DNA from: Chitinophagales bacterium
GTDB lineage: Bacteria; Bacteroidota; Bacteroidia; Chitinophagales; Saprospiraceae
Reading direction: 5' to 3'
Length of the DNA: 64,000 nt
Assembly (NCBI GenBank): GCA_017303475.1
Contig: JAFLBO010000003.1
Coordinates: 1-64,000, forward strand
Below the pieces are notes generated by a model. That model ran no database searches. It saw only the letters and a list, made by a program, of their open reading frames with translations, and had not been told where the DNA came from. Positions 34,954 through 43,503 of the stretch are shown here, piece after piece. Numbering within the stretch: position 1 is the stretch's first letter; every line of letters starts with the position of its first letter. Position numbers and translations under genes: made by a program.

Positions 34954-35538
34954 ATGTCGAACGACCTAAAAGTGCGCTACAGCGACGAGGAATTGCAGGA
35001 GTTTAAAGCGATTGTTGAAGAAAAGCTTGCCCAGGCGCAGGAGGAGCTTCGTACAACCGAACAGCAAATTGCAGACCTCAATGAGAACGGATTCAATCAG
35101 CAGGGGGGAGATTGGTACGACGACAGTACGGCACATACAGATCTGGAAATGTTGCAGCGCATGCTTACCCGCCAGCAACGTTTTGTTCAGGATTTGAAAA
35201 ACGCGCTGCTTCGTATTCAGAATAAAACCTACGGTATTTGTATCATTACCGGCGAATTGATCAGTAAAGAGCGTTTGCGCCTGGTGCCGCACGCTACCAA
35301 AAGTATTGACGGAAAGGCCATGGCCAATGCTAACAGTCGTCCGGCTGGAGTATCCGGTTCAGAAGGCTTTGATGCCGATGCGGAAGATCGCCCGAGTGGC
35401 AAACCTATTGGCGACAAGGTTCGTTTGACCAATGGCAAACGTCCGGCGCACAATAGTGGTGACGACTGGGAGATTGACAATGAGACGCTGGAAGATGCAG
35501 GTTATACGCGTCGTAAGGCAGAAGACGACGAGGAATAA
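34954..35538 (+). CDS. TraR/DksA-family protein without a complete zinc finger
   Basis: 194 residues. An N-terminal coiled coil (EELQEFKAIVEEKLAQAQEELRTTEQQIADL) leads to YGICIITGELISKERLRLVPHATKSIDGKAM, the DksA-type finger region. Only one of the four zinc-ligand Cys remains; the rest are replaced, as in the Bacteroidota branch (…TGELISKERL…). A charged, low-complexity tail (DADAEDRPSGKPIGDK..., EDDEE) follows. DksA-type proteins bind RNA polymerase through the secondary channel and alter initiation; that role here is inferred from the fold. It has its own promoter and a downstream terminator. Confidence 0.85.
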   Translation: MSNDLKVRYSDEELQEFKAIVEEKLAQAQEELRTTEQQIADLNENGFNQQGGDWYDDSTAHTDLEMLQRMLTRQQRFVQDLKNALLRIQNKTYGICIITGELISKERLRLVPHATKSIDGKAMANANSRPAGVSGSEGFDADAEDRPSGKPIGDKVRLTNGKRPAHNSGDDWEIDNETLEDAGYTRRKAEDDEE

Positions 35539-35561
35539 AGACTTTATTAAAGTTGGACAAA

Positions 35562-35602
35562 TAAAAAAGCGGCTTTCGGGATATCCGGGAGCCGCTTTTT
35601 TA
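35562..35602. terminator. Bidirectional terminator between the DksA-like gene and secG
   Basis: AAAAAAGCGGCT ... GAGCCGCTTTTTTA hairpin with A and T tracts. Confidence 0.85.
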
Positions 35603-35621
35603 TATTTAGGGTGTTAGTTAA

Positions 35622-35906
35622 TTAACCCCCAACTGGAGCAGACTGAAGCGGAATTTCCGCCGGGGTATCGGTAGGTGCACCAGTACCTACAGAGAGTACT
35701 GCAACAACGCAAAGCACAATGAGAGCGCCTGCCAAAACCCAGGTTGCTTTTTCAATGAAATCCGTTGAGCGGGCTGCACCGAAGAGCTGCTGAGCCTGAC
35801 CGCCCAGGCTGGCATCAAGGCCGCCGCCTTTTGGATTTTGGATCAACACCGCCGTGATCAGCAATACACTTACCAAGGCGATGAAAACTGTAAGAATGGA
35901 TAACAT
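35622..35906 (-). CDS. secG: Preprotein translocase subunit SecG
   Basis: 94 residues. The first membrane segment (LTVFIALVSVLLITAVLIQ) is followed by the family signature NPKGGGLDASLGGQAQQLFGAARSTDFIEKATWVLA and the second segment (LIVLCVVAVLSV). SecG assists SecYEA in protein export through the inner membrane. A Pro/Ala-rich tail is usual in this phylum. It shares a strand with the TPR gene and lptE immediately upstream. Confidence 0.96.
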   Translation of the reverse strand: MLSILTVFIALVSVLLITAVLIQNPKGGGLDASLGGQAQQLFGAARSTDFIEKATWVLAGALIVLCVVAVLSVGTGAPTDTPAEIPLQSAPVGG

Positions 35907-35914
35907 GATATCGC

Positions 35915-36811
35915 TTATTTTTTAAGTTTTTCAATTTCGGCCGCAAAGTACGGGCTTTTTTCTGGAAACAACAAAGCCAGACGCGCATACATCTGCGCAG
36001 CTTTGTCGCGATACCCTTGTTTGGCGTACAATTTGGCCAGTGTTTCGGAAACCACATCCTGGTTTTCAGTTACACTTTTTTCTGCTAATTGTTGGGCAAT
36101 TCCCTGATTTTTGGGGCTTTCTTCTGCGGTTTCGGGTATATCCGGCTCAGTTTGTACTGATACCGGGGTAATGGTTTGAGCCACTGTTGGTGTAGCTTTT
36201 TTCCTTTCGGATTTTTTCAGAGCCGGTGGTTGAAAAGCCGAAATCCAGGAAGAAAACTCCTGATAAACGGGCATCGGCGCTGGTTCTGGCTCCAAATCAG
36301 GTACAGGGGCCGGTTCTGGTTCCAAAATGGGTTCGGGTGCTGGGTCTGGTTCCAGGTCAGGTTCAGGGGCCGGTTCTGGTTCCAAATCTATTTCAACAAC
36401 GGGTTCTGGTTCAGGAAGCGGCGGCGCCGGAGGGATAGGGGCTGCATTGGCCATTTGCTCCTCAGTCTCTTTTTCCTCTCTAACCAAGGGCGATAGCGCT
36501 TCAAGTTCCCGTTTAACTGTTTCAATAGGCTTCAATTCCAGCACTTCTTCCGGGGCCAGTATTTGCTGCGGAGCGATCATTTGCGGTGCAGCCAGCATAA
36601 AAAGTCGGGTGCGATCCAGGCTGTAGGTAGCGGCTGTGGCCAGGTTGCGTTGAGCATCCGGATGTTCAATCTGGCCTGCTTTGATGGCCAACAGACAGCG
36701 CAGGTTGTGCGCATACGGGTATGCCAGCGCGAGGGTTTTGAGCTCCTCGTACGTGATCCTCCGGAGCAACTCCGGGTCGTCTACCAGTTGAAAAAATCTT
36801 TCCTGAGTCAA
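35915..36811 (-). CDS. Cytoplasmic protein with Pro/Glu-rich repeat and C-terminal TPR-like helices
   Basis: 298 residues, no signal peptide. The N-terminal helical domain (MTQERFFQLVDDPELLRRITYEELKTLALAYPYAHNLRCLLAIKAG) is conserved in Bacteroidota next to lptE and secG. The middle is a low-complexity segment of repeated PEPAPEPD/LEPEPAP units (about 128-185). The C-terminus has a TPR-like pair of helices (LAKLYAKQGYRDKAAQMYARLALLFPEKSPYFAAEIEKLKK). Function unknown; its fixed place between lptE and secG suggests a link to envelope biogenesis. Stop and secG start are eight bases apart. Confidence 0.82.
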   Translation of the reverse strand: MTQERFFQLVDDPELLRRITYEELKTLALAYPYAHNLRCLLAIKAGQIEHPDAQRNLATAATYSLDRTRLFMLAAPQMIAPQQILAPEEVLELKPIETVKRELEALSPLVREEKETEEQMANAAPIPPAPPLPEPEPVVEIDLEPEPAPEPDLEPDPAPEPILEPEPAPVPDLEPEPAPMPVYQEFSSWISAFQPPALKKSERKKATPTVAQTITPVSVQTEPDIPETAEESPKNQGIAQQLAEKSVTENQDVVSETLAKLYAKQGYRDKAAQMYARLALLFPEKSPYFAAEIEKLKK

Positions 36812-36853
36812 AGTTTGGTCAATCGATTATTCCTGGGTGCTTAGACCTTGGTA

Positions 36854-37366
36854 TTACCAGTCGTTAAAAGCAGCGTTAAAAATGTCTTCAAGGATTTGGG
36901 GATAAATGGTTTGTGTAAGTAGCTGATTTTGAACACTCAACAATTCCTGGGAGTTGTCAAATTCCGCAAAATGTTTGAAGGTCCGGGCAGAAGTCCAGCT
37001 CTTTTTGTCATTTTTATTGTGGATAAACTGCACACTTACTCCCACCTCCAATCGGTTGAGCGCCACTTGTTCTCCTGGTTTAGGCGCCACAGGTACCACC
37101 CGGAATTCCACTACTTTTCCGGTAAACTCAACATCTGCGTCTGTGTTTTTCAAGGTCAGTCGGCTTTCCAGTCGAACCTTGTCCTTTAACCTTTCGGTAA
37201 ACTCCAGTGGCAAGGTAGGAGGGGCCGTAGGCGCCTGACCTTCAAAGTTTTGTACAAAAAAGGTGTTGACATCCGGGTCAATGGAAATACCCTTGAAGGT
37301 ATAACAACATCCAGACAGCATCCAGAGCGCCAAAACCACGAGAAGCCAAATCGTTTTCCTGTTCAT
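36854..37366 (-). CDS. lptE: LptE-family LPS-assembly lipoprotein
   Basis: 170 residues with lipobox LSGCCYTFKG; the Cys after SG is the likely lipid anchor. The core matches the Bacteroidota LptE family: GISIDPDVNTFFVQNFEGQAP, LPLEFTERLKDKVRLESRLTLKNTDADVEFTGKVVEFRV, and the tail NQLLTQTIYPQILEDIFNAAFNDW. It plugs LptD in the outer membrane and helps insert lipopolysaccharide. Start of the run lptE - TPR protein - secG. Confidence 0.9.
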   Translation of the reverse strand: MNRKTIWLLVVLALWMLSGCCYTFKGISIDPDVNTFFVQNFEGQAPTAPPTLPLEFTERLKDKVRLESRLTLKNTDADVEFTGKVVEFRVVPVAPKPGEQVALNRLEVGVSVQFIHNKNDKKSWTSARTFKHFAEFDNSQELLSVQNQLLTQTIYPQILEDIFNAAFNDW

Positions 37367-37396
37367 TTGTTTGTCAGATGTTCAAAGGTAAAAGGT

Positions 37397-38041
37397 CTAG
37401 GCATTTACCGCTGCAAAAAAACTTTCCAGTTTCCATGGATCCAGTTTGCCATCGGTTCTGACACCACTGCAAAGATCCAAACCATATGGTTGTACAGCAT
37501 CAATGGCTGCCCGAACATTTTCTGGTTTTAATCCTCCAGCCAGAAAAACCGGAACTGGTGATTGCTCCACGATTTTTCGGCTGATATTCCAATTGTGCGT
37601 TCTGCCTGTGCCTCCGAGTTCCTTAACGCCCAGGTTTGGGTTTCCGCTGTCCAACAGAATAAAATCTACCTGTTCTGCTGCCTGCAGCGCCTCATCTATG
37701 TCTTTTTCATCCAATACGTGAATTACCTGTACCAGTTTTACGGCAGGTAATGCAGATTTTATTTCCTGATAAGTGCCTGACACTAAGGCGTCTACCATTT
37801 GTATCGTATTGGTATTTACCCTTTTATGGTGTTGTATGATCTCCTGTGCACTCGTTTCACTTGTCAACAAAAAGGTGGCTATGTCCGGTGGTGTGGTTGA
37901 TGCTATTTGGGCAATTAAGGCATCAGAAATGATGCCCGGCCCACTGGGCATGGCGCCTACCAAGCCTAATGCAGCAGCGCCTGCAGCTATTGCCTGCATG
38001 GCTTCTTCTTCACTACTGATGCAACAGATCTTGACTCTCAA
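37397..38041 (-). CDS. trpF: Phosphoribosylanthranilate isomerase-like protein
   Basis: 214 residues if a TTG at 38041 is used, which gives the canonical N-terminus (LRVKICCIS, compare M..KICGI with the catalytic Cys). There is no ATG before the core; the only other usual start codon in frame is a GTG at 38113 whose translation adds HSLT repeats encoded by a tetranucleotide tract. Further TrpF features are VDFILLDSGNPN (catalytic Asp region), ELGGTGRTHNW and VPVFLAGGLKPENV, then DLCSGVRTDGKLD at the phosphate-binding end. It isomerises phosphoribosylanthranilate in tryptophan synthesis. It is an orphan: no other trp genes are nearby, and guaA lies directly upstream. Confidence 0.85.
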   Translation of the reverse strand: MRVKICCISSEEEAMQAIAAGAAALGLVGAMPSGPGIISDALIAQIASTTPPDIATFLLTSETSAQEIIQHHKRVNTNTIQMVDALVSGTYQEIKSALPAVKLVQVIHVLDEKDIDEALQAAEQVDFILLDSGNPNLGVKELGGTGRTHNWNISRKIVEQSPVPVFLAGGLKPENVRAAIDAVQPYGLDLCSGVRTDGKLDPWKLESFFAAVNA

Positions 38042-38042
38042 A

Positions 38043-38102
38043 GTGAATGAGTGAGTGAGTGAGTGAGTGAGTGAATGAGTGAGTGAGTGAATGAGTGAGT
38101 GA
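38043..38102. repeat. Tetranucleotide tandem repeat (GTGA/ATGA), 15 units
   Basis: On the plus strand: GTGA repeated, with ATGA in four units. On the minus strand it reads TCAC/TCAT and lies between the guaA stop codon (38104) and the TrpF core. Confidence 0.97.
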
Positions 38103-38103
38103 A

Positions 38104-39642
38104 TTATTCCCACTCGATGGTGGCGGGTGGCTTGGTGGAGATGTCGTAAACTACCCGGTTGATTCCTTTAACGTTATTGATGATTTCGCTGCTGACTTCT
38201 GCCAGGAATTCGTGTGGCAGCCGACTCCATTCAGCGGTCATGCCGTCGGTGGAACTTACGGCCCGGAGTGCAATGGTTTTTTCGTAGGTGCGCTCATCGC
38301 CCATTACTCCAACGGACTGGATAGGCAACAATATGGTTCCTGCCTGCCAAACTTCGTCGTACAAACCATGTTCACGCAGTTTGCCGATATAAATGGCGTC
38401 TGCCTCCTGCAAGATCGCCACTTTTTCGGGAGTGATATCGCCCAGTATCCGGATACCTAAACCCGGACCGGGGAACGGGTGCCGGTTGAGGATATTGGGA
38501 GATACGTGGAGTTCTTTACCCACTCTGCGCACCTCATCCTTGAACAAGGAACGGAGTGGTTCAACGATTTTCAGCTTGAGTTTTTCCGGAAGGCCTCCTA
38601 CGTTGTGGTGACTTTTGATGGTAACGGATGGTCCGTGTACACTCACAGATTCAATAACATCCGGATAAATGGTACCCTGGCCAAGCCATTGGAAATCAGG
38701 GTGTGCCTCACTTTCTTCTTCAAAAATATCAATAAACAGCTTGCCAATGATTTTCCGTTTTTGTTCCGGATCGCTCACCCCGGCAAGGGCTGTATAAAAA
38801 CGCTCTCTGGCATCTACCCCTTCAATGTTCAGTCCCATCCCTTTATAGGAATCAAGGACTTCCTGGAATTCGTTTTTACGCAACAGACCATTGTCGACAA
38901 AAAAGCAAAACAGACGATCGCCAATTGCCCGGTGCAACAAGGTAGCAGCTACGGTGCTATCCACCCCGCCCGACAGGGCCATGATAACTTTTTCCTGTCC
39001 AATCTTTTCCCGAAGTTCCGTAATAGTCTCTTCCACAAAGTGCTGGGCAGTCCAGTCGCCTGAACATCCGCAGATATCGTGCACGAAGTTTTTTAGAATT
39101 TCGAAGCCTTCCAGACTGTGGTATACTTCCGGGTGGAATTGAATGCCGTAAACCGGAGTAGCAAATTTTCCCTCCACAGAACGGAACGCTGCATATGGAA
39201 TGGTATCGGAATTGCCCAGCACTTCGAAGCCTTCTGGCATTCGAACGATGGTATCAGAGTGACTCATCCAAACCTGGGAGCGTTTGGAAATGCCCTGAAA
39301 GAACGGATCGTTGGAGGCATGATGCTGGAGCATTACTTTGCCGTATTCCCGTTTGGAAGATTGTGCCACTTCTCCGCCAAAGAAATCAGCTGTCAACTGG
39401 GCTCCGTAACAGATGCCGAGCATAGGCTTTTTGCCCGCTATCTGATTCAGATCCAGTCGTAGCGCATTTTCCCAGCGAACAGAAAATGGACTGCCTGAAA
39501 GGATAACACCCATGGTGTCGTCTGTCAATTCGGGCATTTTGTTGTAAGGGACAATCTCGCAATACACGTTCATTTCGCGCACGCGTCGTGCAATGAGTTG
39601 CGTGTATTGTGATCCAAAATCGAGAATAAGGATTTTTTGCAT
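38104..39642 (-). CDS. guaA: GMP synthase (glutamine-hydrolysing)
   Basis: 512 residues from [18 protein letters not shown] at 39642; the frame is open to 39714 over prmA. Amidotransferase part: [17 protein letters not shown] (catalytic Cys), [11 protein letters not shown] (catalytic His and Glu). ATP-pyrophosphatase part: [19 protein letters not shown]-terminal dimer part: [16 protein letters not shown] and [17 protein letters not shown]. It makes GMP from XMP, ATP and glutamine. The stop codon lies against the repeat tract before trpF. Confidence 0.97.
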   Translation of the reverse strand: MQKILILDFGSQYTQLIARRVREMNVYCEIVPYNKMPELTDDTMGVILSGSPFSVRWENALRLDLNQIAGKKPMLGICYGAQLTADFFGGEVAQSSKREYGKVMLQHHASNDPFFQGISKRSQVWMSHSDTIVRMPEGFEVLGNSDTIPYAAFRSVEGKFATPVYGIQFHPEVYHSLEGFEILKNFVHDICGCSGDWTAQHFVEETITELREKIGQEKVIMALSGGVDSTVAATLLHRAIGDRLFCFFVDNGLLRKNEFQEVLDSYKGMGLNIEGVDARERFYTALAGVSDPEQKRKIIGKLFIDIFEEESEAHPDFQWLGQGTIYPDVIESVSVHGPSVTIKSHHNVGGLPEKLKLKIVEPLRSLFKDEVRRVGKELHVSPNILNRHPFPGPGLGIRILGDITPEKVAILQEADAIYIGKLREHGLYDEVWQAGTILLPIQSVGVMGDERTYEKTIALRAVSSTDGMTAEWSRLPHEFLAEVSSEIINNVKGINRVVYDISTKPPATIEWE

Positions 39643-39684
39643 ACGTAAATGGTGAGGCGATGGGGGGTTCCGGGAAAGAAGGCG

Positions 39685-39692
39685 CAAAGTTA
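39685..39692 (-). promoter_or_regulatory. Possible -7 element for guaA
   Basis: Minus-strand TAACTTTG between prmA and guaA, about 43 bases before the guaA start. No spaced -33 TTG was found. Confidence 0.25.
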
Positions 39693-39706
39693 TGCAAATC
39701 CCTTGA

Positions 39707-40534
39707 TCAGGCACGCATGTGAAATACCCCGCAAAGCCAGTTTCCCCGACTTTTCATCTCTTTTTTTTCAAAGCCTGCCTGGCGAGCGGCTTCTGTGACG
39801 ATTTCTTCATCGGTGAGCAGAATACCCGATATGAGCAACCAGCCACCCGGCTTGATCAGTTCGGCCAAGCGTGGCAGGGATTCCAGAATCACATGCCGGT
39901 TGATATTGGCTAAAATACCATCGAAGTCCCGACCCTGAACGGCATCAATAGTGCCCAGACGTGCGATAATATGTGGCACACCATTAGCAGTGCTATTTTC
40001 TATGGTGTTGAGATAGGATTGTTCCTCAATATCAACGGCTTCTACCAGGTTTGCGCCTTCTTTGGCGGCCAGGATGGCCAGAATGCCTGTGCCACAACCG
40101 TAATCCAGGATGCTGGCGCCTTGCATGGGCAGGTGTTCAATGGCGGCAATGCATTGCCAGGTGGTTTCGTGGTGACCGGTGCCAAAAGCCATTTTAGGGT
40201 TGATCACCAGCTCCCATTTTTTGCCGGGTATAGGTTCGTGAAAATCTGCACGGACGGCACAGTAATCGTCTACGATAACCGGTTGGAAATTGCTTTCCCA
40301 GAGTTCATTCCAGTTTTGGCCTTCAATGATGCTTTTTTGAAAGAAAAATGAGAATTGTTCCTGAAGTTCGGCCAAATGCGCTTCAATGTCAGCTTCATCA
40401 GCGGAAGCAGGAGCGAAGGCCAGAAAGCCGTCTGGTGTTTCTTCAAAGGTGTCGAAAGGACTGTCTGACAGGAATGCGATGAGTAAATCAACGTTTTCCG
40501 GAGCTGTTTGAAAGGTATATTGCAGGTAGTTCAT
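39707..40534 (-). CDS. prmA: Ribosomal protein L11 methyltransferase
   Basis: 275 residues. N-terminal L11-recognition domain, then the AdoMet domain: [21 protein letters not shown] (the GTGHH(E/P)TT motif is specific for PrmA), [20 protein letters not shown], and [12 protein letters not shown] (active-site NxN type). It methylates ribosomal protein L11. Its ATG overlaps the stop codon of the preceding outer-membrane gene (ATGA), so both may be translated together. Confidence 0.94.
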   Translation of the reverse strand: MNYLQYTFQTAPENVDLLIAFLSDSPFDTFEETPDGFLAFAPASADEADIEAHLAELQEQFSFFFQKSIIEGQNWNELWESNFQPVIVDDYCAVRADFHEPIPGKKWELVINPKMAFGTGHHETTWQCIAAIEHLPMQGASILDYGCGTGILAILAAKEGANLVEAVDIEEQSYLNTIENSTANGVPHIIARLGTIDAVQGRDFDGILANINRHVILESLPRLAELIKPGGWLLISGILLTDEEIVTEAARQAGFEKKEMKSRGNWLCGVFHMRA

Positions 40535-41292
40535 ATCTTATGCAGCAAATTGTGCTGCAAAGAGACGGAAAAACTATGCATACTAGGAGGATATGAGCCC
40601 AGGTAGATGAAATCTATTAATGGATTCCCTGTAAAATAACTATCCCCTTCCTGGGTGTAGTACTTTTCGAACAAATATTCAATCCCTATTTTGGTGTTCT
40701 TACTGATCTGGTAGAGTATACCTGTTGTGAAATGCGATCGGAAATCAGAGGTTTCCCAAAGATTGGCGCTAAATTCTGTATAGGCTTTAGAAGTCTGAGC
40801 ACCGGTTAATTCGAACATAGAAATATGCTCGTTTTTAACTGTAGTATTATGACAGAGGCCTGCTCCGGCCTGGAAGTGCCATTTAGGTAATTTTTTAGGA
40901 CTGATCTGAAGCTTGAGCGGCGCAACCAGGCTGTTGGTTGTTGACTTGTAGATGTAACTGGAAGAACCTTTTAGAATACCGGAAGGATCATTAATGGTGT
41001 AATGATGGTTTTCAAGGTATTCAAAATAAGATAATCGATAACTGAGCTCTGCAATGATACTGAATTGAGTACTGATGCGGTACTCTCCATACACACCAAA
41101 AGTATGTTGGTATCCGGGTTTGAATCTGGAGTAAAAGTTGTCCAGATATCTAAAACTTGACAAATCGCTTTTGGCATTGGGCAAGGTGAAATTGCCGCCT
41201 TTTACCAGCAATCCAAATTGAAATTTGCCGGATTGGGAGTAAGTGATGTGGGAAATACCGGTCAAACAAACGAAAAGCAGGAGTCGAACCAT
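40531..41292 (-). CDS. Outer-membrane beta-barrel protein (PorT-like family)
   Basis: 253 residues. Signal peptide (ending TYSQ); then strands with aromatic ends (GKFQFGLLVKGGNFTLP, RISTQFSIIAELSYRLSYFEYL, KIGIEYLFEKYYTQEGD, MHSFSVSLQHNLL). Typical outer-membrane beta-barrel family of Bacteroidota; no specific role. Between ffh/second barrel and prmA on the same strand, overlapping prmA by four bases. Confidence 0.75.
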   Translation of the reverse strand: MVRLLLFVCLTGISHITYSQSGKFQFGLLVKGGNFTLPNAKSDLSSFRYLDNFYSRFKPGYQHTFGVYGEYRISTQFSIIAELSYRLSYFEYLENHHYTINDPSGILKGSSSYIYKSTTNSLVAPLKLQISPKKLPKWHFQAGAGLCHNTTVKNEHISMFELTGAQTSKAYTEFSANLWETSDFRSHFTTGILYQISKNTKIGIEYLFEKYYTQEGDSYFTGNPLIDFIYLGSYPPSMHSFSVSLQHNLLHKI

Positions 41293-41353
41293 AGCAGATG
41301 ATTTTCGAATGTTGACGGAGTAGCAGGAAAAATGGTTGGGTAAACCTTACGAA

Positions 41354-41992
41354 TCAAAAAACATATTGTAAGCCCAATCCTGCCCTATGGTTGGTTCGCC
41401 TGAAATCAGGGTTGTTGTTGTTCCAAATCCTGTAATGACTCAGAAATACATGTCCGCCCAAGTGCGTGTTGAATTGAAAACGATAACCATAGGTTAAACC
41501 GCCACCTCTGTAAATATGGTCTGAAAAATCGCTGTTGCGTTCCGGATATGCGCCATCTTCCGGGTACCCATCAGTGGTGGTAAGCTGAAAGACAAAGTTG
41601 CCAAATACCCCTACATAAAAGCCTTTTAGTGACTTTTTGATGTAATATCGCGCCAAAATCCTTCCGTTCAACTCGTTGGTTTTAACCTGATAGGTTACTG
41701 CAGGTTTGCTGGAGGCGGGTGAAACAGGTGAAGCAGTTTCCGGGTAAGTGCCAATAGATTGCCAGTCCAGTTCTGCACCAAATGAAAATCTTTTCCGAAA
41801 ACGATACTCCAGTCCGGCCTGAATTCCGGTGGATCTTTTATCAATGGATATACCCGGCGATTCAATGGAAACAACGCCGTAAGTAGCGGATAAACTCAGG
41901 AGGGTTGATTGACTGTATACCAGACCGGCCTGCAGGAGCAGTGCCCATAAAAGCATACACCTATAGCAGATCCTTCGGTTATTAGCAGTCAT
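41354..41992 (-). CDS. Outer-membrane beta-barrel protein
   Basis: 212 residues. Signal peptide ends LVYSQ. Barrel-type strands: GIQAGLEYRFRKRFSFGAELDWQSIG, TNELNGRILARYYIKKSLKGFYVGVFGNFVF, GGGLTYGYRFQFNTHLGGHVFLSHYRI, ending NHRAGLGLQYVF with a terminal Phe, the outer-membrane insertion signal. Its ATG shares the last base of the ffh stop codon (TAATG), so translation is likely coupled to ffh. Confidence 0.78.
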   Translation of the reverse strand: MTANNRRICYRCMLLWALLLQAGLVYSQSTLLSLSATYGVVSIESPGISIDKRSTGIQAGLEYRFRKRFSFGAELDWQSIGTYPETASPVSPASSKPAVTYQVKTNELNGRILARYYIKKSLKGFYVGVFGNFVFQLTTTDGYPEDGAYPERNSDFSDHIYRGGGLTYGYRFQFNTHLGGHVFLSHYRIWNNNNPDFRRTNHRAGLGLQYVF

Positions 41993-43365
41993 TATCTGCG
42001 TTTAAAACGCGAGATGCCTCCCTTAGGCGCAGGCAGGTTCATGCCGCCGCCGGGCATGCCCATACGGCCAGCCGGCATTTTGGAGAAGGAGTGCATCATC
42101 TGGCGCATTTGGGTGAAGTTCTTCATGAACAAATTGATCTGATCCAGATTCTGTCCACAACCTTTAGCCAGGCGTTTTTTACGGGAAAGGGTAATGCCAT
42201 CCGGGTTGGCGCGTTCCCAGGGAGTCATACTTTGAATAATGGCTTCCACCCGAACCAGGGCTTTATCATCTATAGGCGCATCTTTCAGAGCCTTATCCAT
42301 GCCAGGAATCATGGCCATGAGACTTTTCAGATCGCCCATTTTTTTGATCATCTGCATCTGGCCCAGGAAGTCGTTGAAATCAAACTTGTTTTGTTTGATT
42401 CGTTTTTCCAGGCGTTTGGCTTCTTCCTCATCAAATTCCATCTGGGCTTTTTCCACGAGCGAAACAATGTCGCCCATGCCCAGAATCCTTTGCGCCATAC
42501 GATCCGGATAGAAAATATCCAGGGCATCCAGCTTCTCGCCTTGCGATACAAATTTGATTGGCTTGCCAACGGTATGTTTAATGGTCAGAGCCGCACCACC
42601 ACGGGTATCACCGTCCAGTTTGGTCAGCACCACGCCATCAAAATTGATGCGGCTGTTGAAGGCCTCTGCGGTGTTTACGGCATCCTGACCGGTCATGGAG
42701 TCCACCACGAAAAGCGTCTCGGTTGGATTGAGCGCTTTTTTGATGTTTTCCACCTCTTCCATCATGGCCTCATCTACGGCCAGACGACCAGCGGTATCCA
42801 CAATCACCACATCGTGGCTGTTGGCCTTGGCGAAGGCCACCGCATTGCGGGCAATATCGACCGGATTTTTGTTCTCAATTTCTTTGTAGATGCTTACGCC
42901 AATGCTATCTGCAAGTACCGTAAGCTGATCAATAGCGGCCGGACGGTATACGTCGCAGGCTACCAGCAAGGGACGCATTTTGCGTTGTTCCTTGAGGTGT
43001 TTGGCCAATTTACCGCTGAAAGTGGTTTTGCCGGAACCTTGCAGACCGGCTACCAGGACAATGCCCGGATTGCCTTTGACATTGATGCCCACGCTTTGTC
43101 CGCCCATGAGCTCTGTGAGCTCATCGCTGACGATTTTGATCATCAATTGACCGGGCGATACGCTTTTGAGCACGTTTTCTGTACCCAGCGCTTTGTCCTT
43201 CACCCGGTCGGTAAAGTCTTTGGCAATCTTATAGTTCACGTCGGCGGCAACCAGCGCGCGACGGATTTCCTTGATGCTTTCGGCAACGTTGAGTTCCGTG
43301 ATGCGGTTGTTGCCACTTAATACTTTAAACGCGCTCTCTAAACGGTCACTTAAACTTTCGAACAT
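41992..43365 (-). CDS. ffh: Signal recognition particle protein Ffh
   Basis: 457 residues. N domain start MFESLSDRLESAFKVL, GTPase G domain with GLQGSGKTTFSGKLAKHL (G1), DTAGRLAVDEAMM (G3), TKLDGDTRGGAAL (G4), and an M domain rich in Met (FLGQMQMIKKMGDLKSLMAMIPGMDKAL...MMHSFSKMPAGRMGMPGGGMNL) that binds signal peptides and SRP RNA. It targets membrane proteins to SecYEG. A -7 element at 43408-43415 precedes it. Confidence 0.97.
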   Translation of the reverse strand: MFESLSDRLESAFKVLSGNNRITELNVAESIKEIRRALVAADVNYKIAKDFTDRVKDKALGTENVLKSVSPGQLMIKIVSDELTELMGGQSVGINVKGNPGIVLVAGLQGSGKTTFSGKLAKHLKEQRKMRPLLVACDVYRPAAIDQLTVLADSIGVSIYKEIENKNPVDIARNAVAFAKANSHDVVIVDTAGRLAVDEAMMEEVENIKKALNPTETLFVVDSMTGQDAVNTAEAFNSRINFDGVVLTKLDGDTRGGAALTIKHTVGKPIKFVSQGEKLDALDIFYPDRMAQRILGMGDIVSLVEKAQMEFDEEEAKRLEKRIKQNKFDFNDFLGQMQMIKKMGDLKSLMAMIPGMDKALKDAPIDDKALVRVEAIIQSMTPWERANPDGITLSRKKRLAKGCGQNLDQINLFMKNFTQMRQMMHSFSKMPAGRMGMPGGGMNLPAPKGGISRFKRR

Positions 43366-43407
43366 TGTACTATGATGCAGTAGTGATGGTTAATTGATTG
43401 AAGGCCG

Positions 43408-43415
43408 CAAAGGTA
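43408..43415 (-). promoter_or_regulatory. Possible -7 element of ffh
   Basis: Minus-strand TACCTTTG followed by CGG, the same string as at 6048-6055, about 40 bases before the start codon. The -33 position falls in the 18-bp tandem repeat and has no TTG. Confidence 0.4.
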
Positions 43416-43423
43416 AGGAAGTT

Positions 43424-43492
43424 ATTTGGGTCATTGAAGTCATTTGGGTCATTGAAGTCATTTGGGTCATTGAAGTCATTTGGGTCATTTGG
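43424..43492. repeat. Tandem repeat, 18-bp unit, about 3.5 copies
   Basis: Unit ATTTGGGTCATTGAAGTC repeated almost perfectly, ending CATTTGGGAAGGG. It lies directly upstream of the ffh promoter, in the gap after the TMTC-like gene. Confidence 0.95.
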
Positions 43493-43503
43493 GAAGGGAG
43501 GGA

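Noticed and set aside
36176..36626. Several overlapping plus-strand ORFs rich in Gly, Ser or Phe/Trp
   Set aside because: They are antisense to the PEPAP low-complexity segment of the TPR-like gene.
42091..43320. 409-codon plus-strand ORF
   Set aside because: Antisense shadow of ffh; long because of the codon usage of the real gene.
43424..43492. Short regular repeats as a CRISPR array
   Set aside because: Units are contiguous with no spacers and no cas genes are present.
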